DNA of 36,541 nt from GCA-003244245 sp036266995 (GTDB taxonomy: Bacteria; Actinomycetota; Actinomycetes; Mycobacteriales; Pseudonocardiaceae). This document shows positions 16,071-23,521 of the stretch, piece after piece. The notes below the pieces were generated by a model, which was not told the origin of the DNA, did no database searches, and saw only the letters and a program-made list of their open reading frames with translations. A program made the position numbers and the translations under genes. The stretch's first letter is position 1, and every line of letters begins with the position of its first letter. Location: NCBI GenBank assembly GCA_036266995.1, contig DATAWX010000077.1, positions 1 to 36,541 on the forward strand, given 5' to 3'.

Positions 16071-16238
16071 TCAGACCTCGTCTCCAGGCGGATGCGGCTT
16101 ACGGTTCAAGCCTCGGAGGAACTCCGGATCGTCATCCGGTGCGACCACTAAGCGCGCGGGCGGACGGTGCGGCCCTAACGCCTTCCACAGCAGCGCGGCA
16201 ACCCCAGCCACCCCGATCGCCGCCATCAGGTACGGCAC
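16071..16238 (-). CDS. Small single-helix membrane protein
   Basis: A 55-residue product with one N-terminal transmembrane helix (LMAAIGVAGVAALLWKAL) and a hydrophilic cytoplasmic tail (DDDPEFLRGLNRKP). GTG 16238 is chosen because a near-ideal GAGGAGG lies 8 nt upstream. A longer reading from GTG 16304 would put this site inside the gene. It is convergent with the MinD-like gene (9 nt between stops) and follows bldC on the same strand. No function is recognised. Confidence 0.6.
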   Translation of the reverse strand: MPYLMAAIGVAGVAALLWKALGPHRPPARLVVAPDDDPEFLRGLNRKPHPPGDEV

Positions 16239-16311
16239 GGCGGCCACCTCCTCGACGTCGCCACCCAGCGTAGTAGCGTCGCGGGAGGTCGGCGAACCTG
16301 TCACCCGGATG

Positions 16312-16551
16312 TCATCCGGCAGCTCTTCGCGAAGGGCGGTCCGAAGCGCGATCCATCGGCGCTGGGGTGGTAAGCGAGGCGAGCAGTGCGCGCACCTCGG
16401 CCTCCCGGAACCTTCGGTGGCCGCCCGGGGTTCTAATCGAGCCGATCCGCCCAGCAGAGGCCCACCGGGTGACTGTCTTAGGATCCACTCGGAATAGTGC
16501 GGCTACCTCCCCCGGCGTCAGCAGGCGTTCAGTGGGCTGTGGCTGGGACAT
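16312..16551 (-). CDS. bldC: BldC-type MerR-like DNA-binding protein
   Basis: A 79-residue DNA-binding protein made of a single MerR/excisionase-type winged helix (LLTPGEVAALFRVDPKTVTRWASAG, then RIGSIRTPGGHRRFRE). This is almost the full BldC signature of Streptomyces and the M. tuberculosis orthologue Rv0500A. BldC lacks an effector domain and regulates development and stress genes by cooperative binding to direct repeats. ATG 16551 follows GGGGAGG at 6 nt. It is probably transcribed with the small membrane gene downstream (73-nt gap). An inverted repeat at 16603-16616 lies in its promoter region. Confidence 0.93.
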   Translation of the reverse strand: MSQPQPTERLLTPGEVAALFRVDPKTVTRWASAGRIGSIRTPGGHRRFREAEVRALLASLTTPAPMDRASDRPSRRAAG

Positions 16552-16602
16552 CGCGGGCCTCCCCAAGCTCGTCGACCTCACAGTCGGGACCTATCGGAGT
16601 AT

Positions 16603-16616
16603 CGTGACAGGTCACG
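16603..16616. promoter_or_regulatory. Inverted repeat upstream of bldC (possible operator)
   Basis: CGTGAC-AG-GTCACG is a perfect 6-bp inverted repeat with a 2-nt centre, about 50 nt upstream of the bldC start. It is the right size for a dimeric repressor site. The binder is unknown, and it is not the direct-repeat type expected for BldC itself. Confidence 0.4.
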
Positions 16617-16756
16617 CGGCAGGTACTCGAACGGTGCTGTAGAGGTAAAGCGCCGGTAATGGGATGAACCCGCCAAATCGGTGCGTGGACCGTGTGTCGG
16701 GCCCCTTCGGCGGTCCGCGGGTCCCGAACCAGGAGGGCTAGGCCTGCGCGCAACCA

Positions 16757-16793
16757 TGTGGCCCCTGACTGCGCACACCAGTCAGGGGCCACA
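16757..16793 (-). terminator. Strong terminator downstream of csbD
   Basis: A perfect 15-bp stem (16757-16771 with 16779-16793) and 7-nt loop, 30 nt after the csbD stop on the reverse strand. The stem contains the GTCAGGGGC core also present in the terminators after the fasciclin genes. Confidence 0.85.
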
Positions 16794-16822
16794 GGCGTCT
16801 GGCAGGACAGCTCGGTGTCTCG

Positions 16823-16993
16823 TTACTTGAAGATGTCCTTGACTTTTTCGCCAGCCTGCTTCAGGTTGCCCTTCGCCTGATCGGTCTTACCCTCGGCCAC
16901 GAGCTCATCATCATCGGTGGCCCGGCCGGCGGCCTCTTTGCCCTCACCTTTGAGTTCCTCGGCCTTGTTCTGGGCTTTGTCGGCAAGACCCAT
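16823..16993 (-). CDS. CsbD family general stress protein
   Basis: A 56-residue, very hydrophilic, lysine- and glutamate-rich protein beginning MGLADKAQNKAEELKGEGK and ending KQAGEKVKDIF, with the AEGKTDQAKGNLKQA pattern typical of CsbD. The family is induced by SigB-type general stress in many bacteria; its molecular function is unknown. ATG 16993 follows AAGGAGATGACG, an excellent ribosome-binding site 6 nt away. It is the last gene of a three-gene reverse-strand unit whose first gene has a SigB-like promoter. Confidence 0.9.
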   Translation of the reverse strand: MGLADKAQNKAEELKGEGKEAAGRATDDDELVAEGKTDQAKGNLKQAGEKVKDIFK

Positions 16994-17051
16994 CGTCATC
17001 TCCTTCGTTGGTTGTTCTCGGCGCGACGGCGGGTTGCCGTCACCGAGTCCA

Positions 17052-17699
17052 TCACGCAGACAGCAGCCGTTGGAAGAACTCGCGGTAGCGCTGGAAGCTC
17101 ACCCGCAGGTCCTCGGTCGATGTCGGGTCGCCGGTCTGCCCGCGGGTGACGTTGCGGTGGATCTCTTGCAGCGTCCGGTCAACGAGCGCGCTGGCCTCGT
17201 GGACCGCCCGTTGCGGGTCGTCGACGAACGTGCCTTGCACTCGTTGCCACTGGTCACGCAGCCCGGCCGGGTCGTCGAGCAGCCCTACTCGCTCCGCACT
17301 GCCATCGGCGACCGCCTCCGCGCTAGTGCGGCCCTGGACCGGGCTGGCGGCAGCTTCGGCAACACCGCGATCGTGGTCGGCAACGTGTACCGGGGAGTCG
17401 TGAGCAGGGGAGGCGGGTACGGGTGAGTCGTAGGTCGTGTCGGCGGGTGCGGTCGTCACCGACTGGGCGGGGCGGCTGGGTGGGTCCGCGGCGGGACGGT
17501 CGGGTTCTGCTTGCCGGTCGGATTCCGGGGCCCGACTCGGGACACCGTGATTGTCGGTATCGCCCTTGTCAGTCACGCCCTCGGCGGACTCGCGATCCTT
17601 CTTATCCAGAGCGCGGTTCAACTCGCTGTCGATGAAACGACGTACTCGGCCGCCCAGGCCTTCTCGCCGTTCGGGTTCGGGTTCTAGCTGGGTATCCAT
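17052..17699 (-). CDS. Uncharacterised protein sharing a C-terminal domain with its upstream neighbour
   Basis: The 215-residue product begins with a charged region (GRVRRFIDSELNRALDKKDRE), then a long Pro/Ala/Asp-rich low-complexity linker (about residues 40-120). A C-terminal helical domain follows with WQRVQGTFVDDPQRAVHEA and TEDLRVSFQRYREFFQRLL. That domain is plainly related to the C-terminus of the neighbouring 17730-18278 product (WEAVQSEFVDQPGGALDEA and TEELRQAFVHYRALFDELV). No signal peptide or membrane helix is visible, so it is probably cytoplasmic. ATG 17699 is the start; CTACCTCC on the plus strand gives a GGAGGTAG ribosome-binding site. Function unknown; the neighbours point to stress response. 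Confidence 0.75.
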   Translation of the reverse strand: MDTQLEPEPERREGLGGRVRRFIDSELNRALDKKDRESAEGVTDKGDTDNHGVPSRAPESDRQAEPDRPAADPPSRPAQSVTTAPADTTYDSPVPASPAHDSPVHVADHDRGVAEAAASPVQGRTSAEAVADGSAERVGLLDDPAGLRDQWQRVQGTFVDDPQRAVHEASALVDRTLQEIHRNVTRGQTGDPTSTEDLRVSFQRYREFFQRLLSA

Positions 17700-17729
17700 C
17701 TCCTACCTCCGTGAGTGATGTCTCGCGGC

Positions 17730-18278
17730 TCAGTGATCGAGCACCAGCTCGTCGAACAGCGCGCGGTAATGCACGAACGCCTGCCGGAGCTCCTCGGTGT
17801 CGACGTCGCCCGGGCTCCCGCGATGGTCGCGTCGCGCGGCATGTGCCGCGCGGTAGTGCTCAACGACCTGCGGGTGGTCCGCGGCGACGAGCTCGGCACG
17901 CTCACCGAAGTCCTCGACCGGGTAGCCGCGGTCGCGCATCACATCGGTGATCAGCCGGTCAGCTTCGTCGAGGGCCCCACCGGGCTGGTCGACGAACTCG
18001 GACTGCACTGCCTCCCACCGACGGGTGTAACGGTCGCGGGCCGTCCGATCCAGCGGGCGGATGTCCAACTGGTCGCGCCGGTCCGCGACGTCGTTCAAGT
18101 GCAGCGCCGCGTCCCGCTCACTACCGCGCGCGGCCACCTCGCGGTCGTACTCGGGCCCGAAGCGTTCCTGCAGCCGGGCCCGGCTCCGCGAGCGCATCGC
18201 CAGCGCCCCAGCCACTATGACCGCCACGATGACGGCCACGATGACGACCCCTAGAATGATCCAACCGATCGTGCTCAT
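17730..18278 (-). CDS. Membrane-anchored protein with the same C-terminal domain
   Basis: The 182-residue protein starts with a transmembrane helix (IGWIILGVVIVAVIVAVIVAGALAM), then a charged arm (RSRARLQERFGPEYDREV) and a C-terminal helical domain shared with the next gene. The FGPEYDR segment recurs in actinobacterial proteins of this type; no catalytic motif is seen. ATG 18278 is selected because GGAGGCGG precedes it by a few bases; an upstream start at 18290 would overlap that site. It is the first gene of the unit leading to csbD and lies just below a SigB-like promoter, so it is probably a general-stress protein of the cell envelope. Confidence 0.78.
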   Translation of the reverse strand: MSTIGWIILGVVIVAVIVAVIVAGALAMRSRSRARLQERFGPEYDREVAARGSERDAALHLNDVADRRDQLDIRPLDRTARDRYTRRWEAVQSEFVDQPGGALDEADRLITDVMRDRGYPVEDFGERAELVAADHPQVVEHYRAAHAARRDHRGSPGDVDTEELRQAFVHYRALFDELVLDH

Positions 18279-18321
18279 GACCGCCTCCATGCAGCTGAAT
18301 ATCTGTGTCGCTGGCCGTTAA

Positions 18322-18346
18322 GTACCCGTTGTCCGGAGCGCTACAC
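18322..18346 (-). promoter_or_regulatory. SigB/SigF-like promoter of the csbD stress module
   Basis: On the reverse strand GTGT (-35) and GGGTAC (-10) are separated by exactly 15 nt. The consensus for actinobacterial SigB/SigF-type promoters is about GTTT-N15-GGGTA(T/C), so there is one mismatch in each box at most. It lies 44 nt upstream of the first gene of a module that ends in csbD, the class of gene such a factor controls. Confidence 0.6.
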
Positions 18347-18390
18347 ATATCAACGCATTCGGGCTGGTCGCCTGGTTTAAGCTCAGGGTC

Positions 18391-18681
18391 GTGGAGGCAC
18401 CGCAGAACCCACCGAACGGCCGCGCGATCGCCCGTGACCTCGCGCTCTACAGCGCAGCCCGGCTGGCACTGGTGACCGTCGCGGCGTTGCTCCTCTTCGT
18501 CGCCGGCGTTCCCCTGCTGGTATCGGCCCTGCTCGCGGTGGTACTGGCGCTGCCGCTGTCGATGCTGCTGCTGGGGTCGTTGCGGACCAGGGTGAACGCC
18601 GGGCTGGCCGCGGTTGCCGGGCGTCGGAAAGCGCAGCGAGACCAGCTACGCCGGCAGCTCCATGGTGAGCAACGCGGATAG
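18391..18681 (+). CDS. DUF4229 family small membrane protein
   Basis: The 96-residue product has two transmembrane helices (about residues 22-43 and 45-62) and a basic C-terminal tail (RKAQRDQLRRQ). Size and pattern fit DUF4229, a small actinobacterial membrane family of unknown role found near menaquinone genes. GTG 18391 opens the frame just downstream of TTTAAGCTCAGGG. The 3' end overlaps the convergent menA gene by 36 nt, so the two transcripts are antisense at their ends. Confidence 0.75.
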   Translation: MEAPQNPPNGRAIARDLALYSAARLALVTVAALLLFVAGVPLLVSALLAVVLALPLSMLLLGSLRTRVNAGLAAVAGRRKAQRDQLRRQLHGEQRG

Positions 18682-19581
18682 CCCCCGGTCCGCCTGTATG
18701 TCGCTGCTCGCTGAGAATGCCAGCGCGGCGGCGGTGGCGGCGGCCCACACCAGCAACGCCAACCCGGTGTCCCGCAGCACGCGGATCAGCTCCGGTCCGG
18801 TTGCCCCGCCCCGGACCCGGCGCAGCGCGGGTACCGCGAAAACCAGGGCGAGCAGGGCGCCCAGCACGGCCCACCGGCTGACCGCCAAGCCGATGGTCAC
18901 GACGAACGGGACGATCACCAGCGCGGTGTAGAGCATGCGGGTCCGGTGGTCGCCGAGGCGAACGGCAAGAGTGCGCTTGGCTGACGCGGCGTCGGTGGGG
19001 ATATCTCGCAGGTTGTTGGCCACCAGCACCGCGGCCGACATCGCCCCTACCGCGACAGCCGCGACGCCGCCAGTGGGGGTGATCCGCCCGCTGACGACGT
19101 ACTGAGTGCCGAGCACCGCCACCAGCCCGAAGAAGACGAACACGGCCAACTCGCCAAGCCCGGCGTAACCGTAAGGGCGCGACCCACCGGTGTAGTACCA
19201 CGCCCCGGCAAGGCACGCGGCGCCCACCGCCAGCAGCCACCACTGTCCGGCTAGTGCGATCAGCGTCAGTCCGGCCACCCCGGCCACGGCGAAGCTGACC
19301 AGCGCGGCGGTGCGGACCGCGCCGGGCTCCGCCACACCGGAGCCGACCAGCCGCATCGGTCCCACCCGGACGGCATCGGTGCCGCGAACGCCGTCGGAGT
19401 AGTCGTTGGCGTAGTTCACCCCGATCTGCAGGGCCAGCGCCACGACCAGCGCAAGCAGTGCCCGCGCCCAGTGTGACGCGCCGAGAGCCGCGGCCGCGCC
19501 CCAGCCCGCGAGCACTGGGGCGATCGAGTTGGGCAGAGTGCGTGGCCGCGCCCCCTCCACCCACTGCGCCACGTTCGCCAC
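18646..19581 (-). CDS. menA: 1,4-dihydroxy-2-naphthoate polyprenyltransferase
   Basis: MenA attaches the polyprenyl tail to dihydroxynaphthoate to form demethylmenaquinone in the membrane. The 311-residue UbiA-type protein has both aspartate-rich metal motifs, NYANDYSDGVRGTD near residue 57 and NNLRDIPTDAASAKRTLAVRLG near residue 190, plus about eight or nine hydrophobic helices. GTG 19581 starts 9 nt after the stop of an upstream secreted-protein gene on the same strand. Together with menE about 1.4 kb upstream it marks a menaquinone locus, matching the respiratory theme of the window. Confidence 0.95.
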   Translation of the reverse strand: MANVAQWVEGARPRTLPNSIAPVLAGWGAAAALGASHWARALLALVVALALQIGVNYANDYSDGVRGTDAVRVGPMRLVGSGVAEPGAVRTAALVSFAVAGVAGLTLIALAGQWWLLAVGAACLAGAWYYTGGSRPYGYAGLGELAVFVFFGLVAVLGTQYVVSGRITPTGGVAAVAVGAMSAAVLVANNLRDIPTDAASAKRTLAVRLGDHRTRMLYTALVIVPFVVTIGLAVSRWAVLGALLALVFAVPALRRVRGGATGPELIRVLRDTGLALLVWAAATAAALAFSASSDIQADRGLSALLTMELPA

Positions 19582-19590
19582 GCTGCAACC

Positions 19591-20868
19591 CTACGGGGTC
19601 GCGCAGCGGGTATCCGGCGCTTGAGTCTTGGCGATGGTGACGTGCGCGGCAGAGATGAACTGCTTGGGGCCGATCCGCAGCCACCGATCGGCGGTTCCGG
19701 CACGGCCGGTGGTAGTGCACTCGACGAGCAGCTTGGCGCGCTGCGCGGCCAGACCCACCGCCGGGTACTGCTCACCGGGGCCGCTGAAGACGGGCAGGAT
19801 CGGGAGCGCCACGATGGCTGGCGTCCCGCCGTCAGTCCACAGATAGGTGACGGTGACCCAGCTGTTGTTGCGCAGCCCCAGACCGTCCCAGAAGGTGCCG
19901 TCGGCGAGGTCGATCCCGGCTGAGTTGACCACCTGCCGGTTGAACTGGTCCCGGCCCCCGTTGTACCCGTCGTCGTGGGCGGCCTGCGACTCGGGCCGCC
20001 CCTGCGGCAGGTCCTGCCAGGTCTGGCGGTCGTCTGCGGCGTTCCAGTAATCATCGGTGGTATTCCACGGACCGACGTCCCACACCGGCGCCCATTCGCA
20101 TCGGCCGTTGCTCGCGCACACCTTCACCGTGTAGTCGCCCGAATCGCGGGGGCCCAGTCCCCGGGCTGAGGGCAGCGCGACGAAGTGATCTCGCGGCACG
20201 ATCAGGTGGCCGTTGGCGGTAGTGCCCCCGACGAGACCCTCGCGGGTGGCGAACACCCGGTAGCTGGGGGCGTTGCGCGGGCGAGCGGCGAGAAGCTGTA
20301 CGCCGGGTTGCGCGGTCAGCCGCACTGATCGCACCAGTGGGCTTGCGCCACCCTGACCGCTGTGCAGCACTATCCTGGCCTGCACGCCCGTCACCGCGGC
20401 GCCCAGCCTTGCCGGCACCTTGGGAGCAGTGGTCACCCACTCGGTCCACGATCCGTCGCCGCGAATGCCCCGGACGTCCACCGCGACGGCTGACCCTGCC
20501 GGCTGGTCGGCGACGAACTCCGTCGTCACCTGGCTGCTGAGCTCGGTCAGTGGATGCACCGCGGTGAGGAGCATGCCCTCCGGCCGGCCGGATCTGATGC
20601 TCGCCGGCACAGTCGCAGCGGTGGTCAGGCGCAGTGCGCCGGCGTCGGACCGCACATTGGTGTCATCCCGGTCAGGGACCAGGCGGACAGTCCACGTCGT
20701 GGTTCTGCCCTGTGGCTTGTCTTCTTGGGACTTGTCTTCTTGGTGCTTGTCTTGGGCGAGAGCTGGGAAATTCGTCCCGCCGAGAAGTGCGAGCACCGCG
20801 ACGAGGGCCACGGCGGCTGTTCGGGCCGTGCTGCGGGTACGGAGGCAGCGTCGAGCCGGCAGCGCCAC
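19591..20868 (-). CDS. Secreted actinobacterial protein of unknown function
   Basis: The 425-residue exported protein has a signal peptide (RRCLRTRSTART, then a hydrophobic stretch ending at ALA|Q near residue 38). A short QEDK-repeat follows, then a beta-rich region (about residues 55-200), a highly conserved actinobacterial segment (VCASNGRCEWAPVWDVGPWN and DGTFWDGLGL) and a C-terminal SH3-like part (GEQYPAVG and DRWLRIG). I recognise the type as a widespread secreted actinobacterial protein with no assigned function; a role at the cell wall is a guess. The start at 20868 gives a full signal peptide. It lies 9 nt before menA and 150 nt after menE. Confidence 0.8.
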   Translation of the reverse strand: MALPARRCLRTRSTARTAAVALVAVLALLGGTNFPALAQDKHQEDKSQEDKPQGRTTTWTVRLVPDRDDTNVRSDAGALRLTTAATVPASIRSGRPEGMLLTAVHPLTELSSQVTTEFVADQPAGSAVAVDVRGIRGDGSWTEWVTTAPKVPARLGAAVTGVQARIVLHSGQGGASPLVRSVRLTAQPGVQLLAARPRNAPSYRVFATREGLVGGTTANGHLIVPRDHFVALPSARGLGPRDSGDYTVKVCASNGRCEWAPVWDVGPWNTTDDYWNAADDRQTWQDLPQGRPESQAAHDDGYNGGRDQFNRQVVNSAGIDLADGTFWDGLGLRNNSWVTVTYLWTDGGTPAIVALPILPVFSGPGEQYPAVGLAAQRAKLLVECTTTGRAGTADRWLRIGPKQFISAAHVTIAKTQAPDTRCATP

Positions 20869-21018
20869 GGAATGCTCCCTGAATGTCGGGGACAGGTGTT
20901 TCCGTTGTGACAGATGTGATTGATGAGACGGTAGGTACTACAGAACCCGCGATCCGCGCGGCCGTCCATACCCGGAGTGGGTGAACATGTACCCAACGTG
21001 CGCGAAAGTGGGTACGGG

Positions 21019-22143
21019 TCAGCGATCCCGAGCAGCGAGCATGGTCCGCACGGCCCGTCGATCCGGTTTGCCGACCCCACGCAGGGGAAGCGCATCGAAC
21101 ACGACGATCTCCTTGGGCACCTGCGCCCCGGTCAACATCCGGCCGGCGGCCACCCGCAGCGCCCCGGGTTCCGGCGGTAGTCCTGGATCGGCGGGTATCA
21201 CCACGGCGGTCACCCGCTCGCCCCAGTCCGGGTCGGGCAGACCGACGACGCACGCGGCGGCGACTCCGGGCAGGTTCGTGAGCACGGCCTCCACTTCGGC
21301 TGGGGCCACGTTGAGCCCGCCGGTGACGATCACGTCGTCAGCTCTGCCGAGCACCTGCAACCGGCCCTGACCATCGCACCGTCCGAGATCGGAGGTCTGG
21401 AACCAGCCGTCCCGGAACGCCATCGCAGTCTGCTCAGGAGCATCGAGGTACCCGGTGGCGAGCATCGCCCCTGTCAGCTCGATGCTCCCGCTGGTGTTCA
21501 GCCGAACTCGGGCGCCATCCAATGGCCACCCGTCGTAGACACACCCGCCCGCCGTCTCGGTCATGCCATAGGTGGTCACCAGCCGCACTCCGGCTGCCCG
21601 CGCCCGCCCCACCAGAACAGCGGGTGTGGCTGCGCCGCCCACCAGCACGGCGTCGAACCGGGCGAGCGGGCCGGGATCGGTGTCCAGCAGCCGTACCAGC
21701 TGGGTGGGGACCAACGCCGTATAGCACCGCTCGGCGTCGCCGGCCAGTTGGTTCGCGGCGACGCCGAAGCTGATCGGGTCGAACCCGCCGCGCAGGTCGA
21801 GCACCGCAGGGCGGTTGCCCGCGAGCGCCGCTCGAACCAGCACCTGGACGCCGGCGACATGCTGGGTGGGCAGCGCAAGCAGCCACCGACCCGGGCCGCC
21901 GAGCCGCGCGTGGGTGGCCTCGGCGGACGCGCGCAGCGCGGCGGCACTGAGCTGCACCCATTTGCGCCCTCCGGAGGAGCCCGAGGTGCACAGCACCGCC
22001 TGGCCTGGGCCCGGGTCCCGCGGCGAGATTGCCTGCCCCGGCCCCAGCGGCGCCACTGCCTCGCCGCCGGCCAGCACGGCGTGCAGCGCGGCGTCCAGCT
22101 CCCAGACCGCCTCCGGGGACCCGTGACAGTGGATCACTCGCAC
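21019..22143 (-). CDS. menE: O-succinylbenzoate-CoA ligase
   Basis: MenE activates o-succinylbenzoate with CoA for menaquinone synthesis. The 374-residue adenylate-forming enzyme has the P-loop LCTSGSSGGRKWVQLS, the A5 motif TTYGMTETAGG, the A7-A8 segment TSDLGR...GRADDVIVTGGLNVAPAEVEA and the A10 lysine in LPLRGVGKPDRRAV. It is shorter than general acyl-CoA synthetases but normal for actinobacterial MenE. GTG 22143 gives MRVIHCHG; a second GTG two codons later is possible. An inverted-repeat element sits just upstream (22159-22239). Confidence 0.93.
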   Translation of the reverse strand: MRVIHCHGSPEAVWELDAALHAVLAGGEAVAPLGPGQAISPRDPGPGQAVLCTSGSSGGRKWVQLSAAALRASAEATHARLGGPGRWLLALPTQHVAGVQVLVRAALAGNRPAVLDLRGGFDPISFGVAANQLAGDAERCYTALVPTQLVRLLDTDPGPLARFDAVLVGGAATPAVLVGRARAAGVRLVTTYGMTETAGGCVYDGWPLDGARVRLNTSGSIELTGAMLATGYLDAPEQTAMAFRDGWFQTSDLGRCDGQGRLQVLGRADDVIVTGGLNVAPAEVEAVLTNLPGVAAACVVGLPDPDWGERVTAVVIPADPGLPPEPGALRVAAGRMLTGAQVPKEIVVFDALPLRGVGKPDRRAVRTMLAARDR

Positions 22144-22158
22144 CGCAACACCACTGTC

Positions 22159-22239
22159 GATGCGCCGAACTCGACGTCAGCGTCGCCGGGCCAGCCGCGA
22201 ACAACTCTGCTGTCGAGTTCGCGACTTCTAGAGCGCATC
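22159..22239. repeat. Interrupted inverted repeat upstream of menE
   Basis: CGAACTCGAC (22165-22174) and GTCGAGTTCG (22212-22221) are perfect complements, and outside them GATGCGC (22159-22165) pairs with GCGCATC (22233-22239). The result is a hairpin of about 80 nt with a bulge on the right arm. It lies 16 nt from the menE start, so it could affect menE expression or be a dispersed repeat. I see no other copy in this window. Confidence 0.65.
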
Positions 22240-22404
22240 GGTCCGCTGCCCTCCCGGGTAGTGCTCAGTTGATCTCCAACCGTACCGGTGCAGCGCACCT
22301 CGCTAGACGCGGGAGACGGGAACTGGAGGAGAGCGGCTTCCTGGGGGTAACGATGCGTGACAACCTTGCTCCGGGCTTGCGCGTCTATGAATCGGTCAAC
22401 TGGG

Positions 22405-22460
22405 TTTACTGTACGGCCGATTCTGGCTACCATCCGTTTCACACGCCCCGGACCCCGGCG
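22405..22460 (+). promoter_or_regulatory. Promoter and leader core, site A
   Basis: TTTACT (22405-22410), a 17-nt spacer and TACCAT (22428-22433) make a housekeeping-type promoter. The 16-mer GCCCCGGACCCCGGCG (22445-22460) begins 11 nt after the -10 box, so it would occupy the first bases of the transcript. The same arrangement is found upstream of the group 2 sigma gene (site B, 27321-27375), and the similarity between A and B continues to about 22640. Confidence 0.7.
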
Positions 22461-22567
22461 CCATGAGTGCTCGGCGAGTCGCGCTGAGCACCGGCCGTCC
22501 GGGAGTAGCCATCCGTATTACAGGGTTATCGCGATCGTCTGACGACGCGCATCGTGCAGGTGACCCC

Positions 22568-23434
22568 GTGACGTCCTCAAATCGGCCCCGAGCGTGGCGG
22601 ATGCTCGTGGGTTGGTCTACCCAAACTCCGGTGGGCTACGGCCCCACCGGATCCAGCGGCCGGCAGCCGAAACTCGGAACGGGGGTTCGGGGGACGAGCA
22701 CGGCGGCCGGTCCTAGCGGTGGCGCTGCCCTTGGCGAGGGGGCATCGGTGGCGCCACCGCCTACCCTTGCGCCCGTCGAGCCGGCGCCCCCGGCTGCCTC
22801 GGATTCCGGCGAGTGCAGGCCACGGCGAGTCGACGCCAGGCACTGCGCCCGGCTCCCTGCGCTGATCGCCGAGCTGACCAGCCCGGACCGCGAGATCATC
22901 TTATTGCGGATCGTGGCCGGGCTGTCCATCACGGACGTCGTGGCCGCCCTGGGGGTCACACCGGCCGCGATACGGCTGGCCCAGCAGCAGGCTCTGAGCG
23001 CACTGCAGCCGACGGCAACCGCCAACGGCCCGCCACCAGCCGCCCGGCAGCGCGTGGTCCTGCTGCCACACGCTCGCACCGAGCTCATCGGCAATCGACC
23101 CAACAACCGCCGCACAGGAAGGGCCACCGGCATGGACCAAGGCGATTCCCCGCGCCAACATTGGACCGGGGGCACCCGCGCGATCGCCACTGCTACCCAG
23201 TGGCACGACGCTGAGCTCGCCATGAAGGTCGCGGGGCGCAGCTTCGAGGAATGGCTCCTCGCCGGCCAAGAGGACCCATCGACGCCCGCCACGATGCAGG
23301 CCTACCACACCCACGTGGCGTTGCACGAGGCAGCGCGCGTGATCGCCACGCTCATCGAAACTTTTCGAGTCGAGGTGAGCGGGCTGATCAGCGCCCCGAC
23401 GCGGGACGCCGACATCCCCGCCCAGCGCCGATGA
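22568..23434 (+). CDS. Uncharacterised protein with a sigma region-4-like helix-turn-helix
   Basis: Residues about 95-145 resemble region 4 of ECF sigma factors (LTSPDREIILLRIVAGLSITDVVAALGVTPAAIRLAQQQAL), but no region 2 is present, so it is not a complete sigma factor. The first 90 residues are Pro/Gly/Ser-rich. The last 100 (from Met at 23132, which has AGGAAGGG upstream) form a separate helical segment (WHDAELAMKVAGRSFEEWLL and HVALHEAARVIATLIETF) that could be a distinct protein. The start is uncertain: ATG 22463 and GTG 22568 are in frame. A GTG at 22594, aligned with the start of the neighbouring sigma gene, is in another frame. It may be an anti-sigma-like regulator or a decayed sigma gene. 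Confidence 0.5.
   Translation: MTSSNRPRAWRMLVGWSTQTPVGYGPTGSSGRQPKLGTGVRGTSTAAGPSGGAALGEGASVAPPPTLAPVEPAPPAASDSGECRPRRVDARHCARLPALIAELTSPDREIILLRIVAGLSITDVVAALGVTPAAIRLAQQQALSALQPTATANGPPPAARQRVVLLPHARTELIGNRPNNRRTGRATGMDQGDSPRQHWTGGTRAIATATQWHDAELAMKVAGRSFEEWLLAGQEDPSTPATMQAYHTHVALHEAARVIATLIETFRVEVSGLISAPTRDADIPAQRR
22594..22716 (+). other. 40-codon open frame matching the N-terminus of the group 2 sigma factor
   Basis: Read from GTG 22594 the peptide begins MADARGLVYPNSGG. The sigma factor at 27175 begins MAGTRGKVCTNSGG, and the DNA around both GTGs is alike. The frame stops at TAG 22714-22716. It overlaps the region-4-like gene in another frame. It may be a leader peptide or a remnant of a duplicated sigma-gene 5' end. 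Confidence 0.45.
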
Positions 23435-23449
23435 TCATCTGAGCTGGGC

Positions 23450-23463
23450 GCCGATCTATCGGC
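23450..23463. terminator. Small hairpin between convergent genes
   Basis: GCCGATCTATCGGC is a compact inverted repeat in the 87-nt gap between the region-4-like gene and the convergent cupin gene. It may serve as a weak bidirectional terminator. Confidence 0.3.
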
Positions 23464-23521
23464 CGCTACAGTTCGCAACCATGCCAACAGCGCATGGCCG
23501 ACCCATGCCGCCGCCGTGGTG

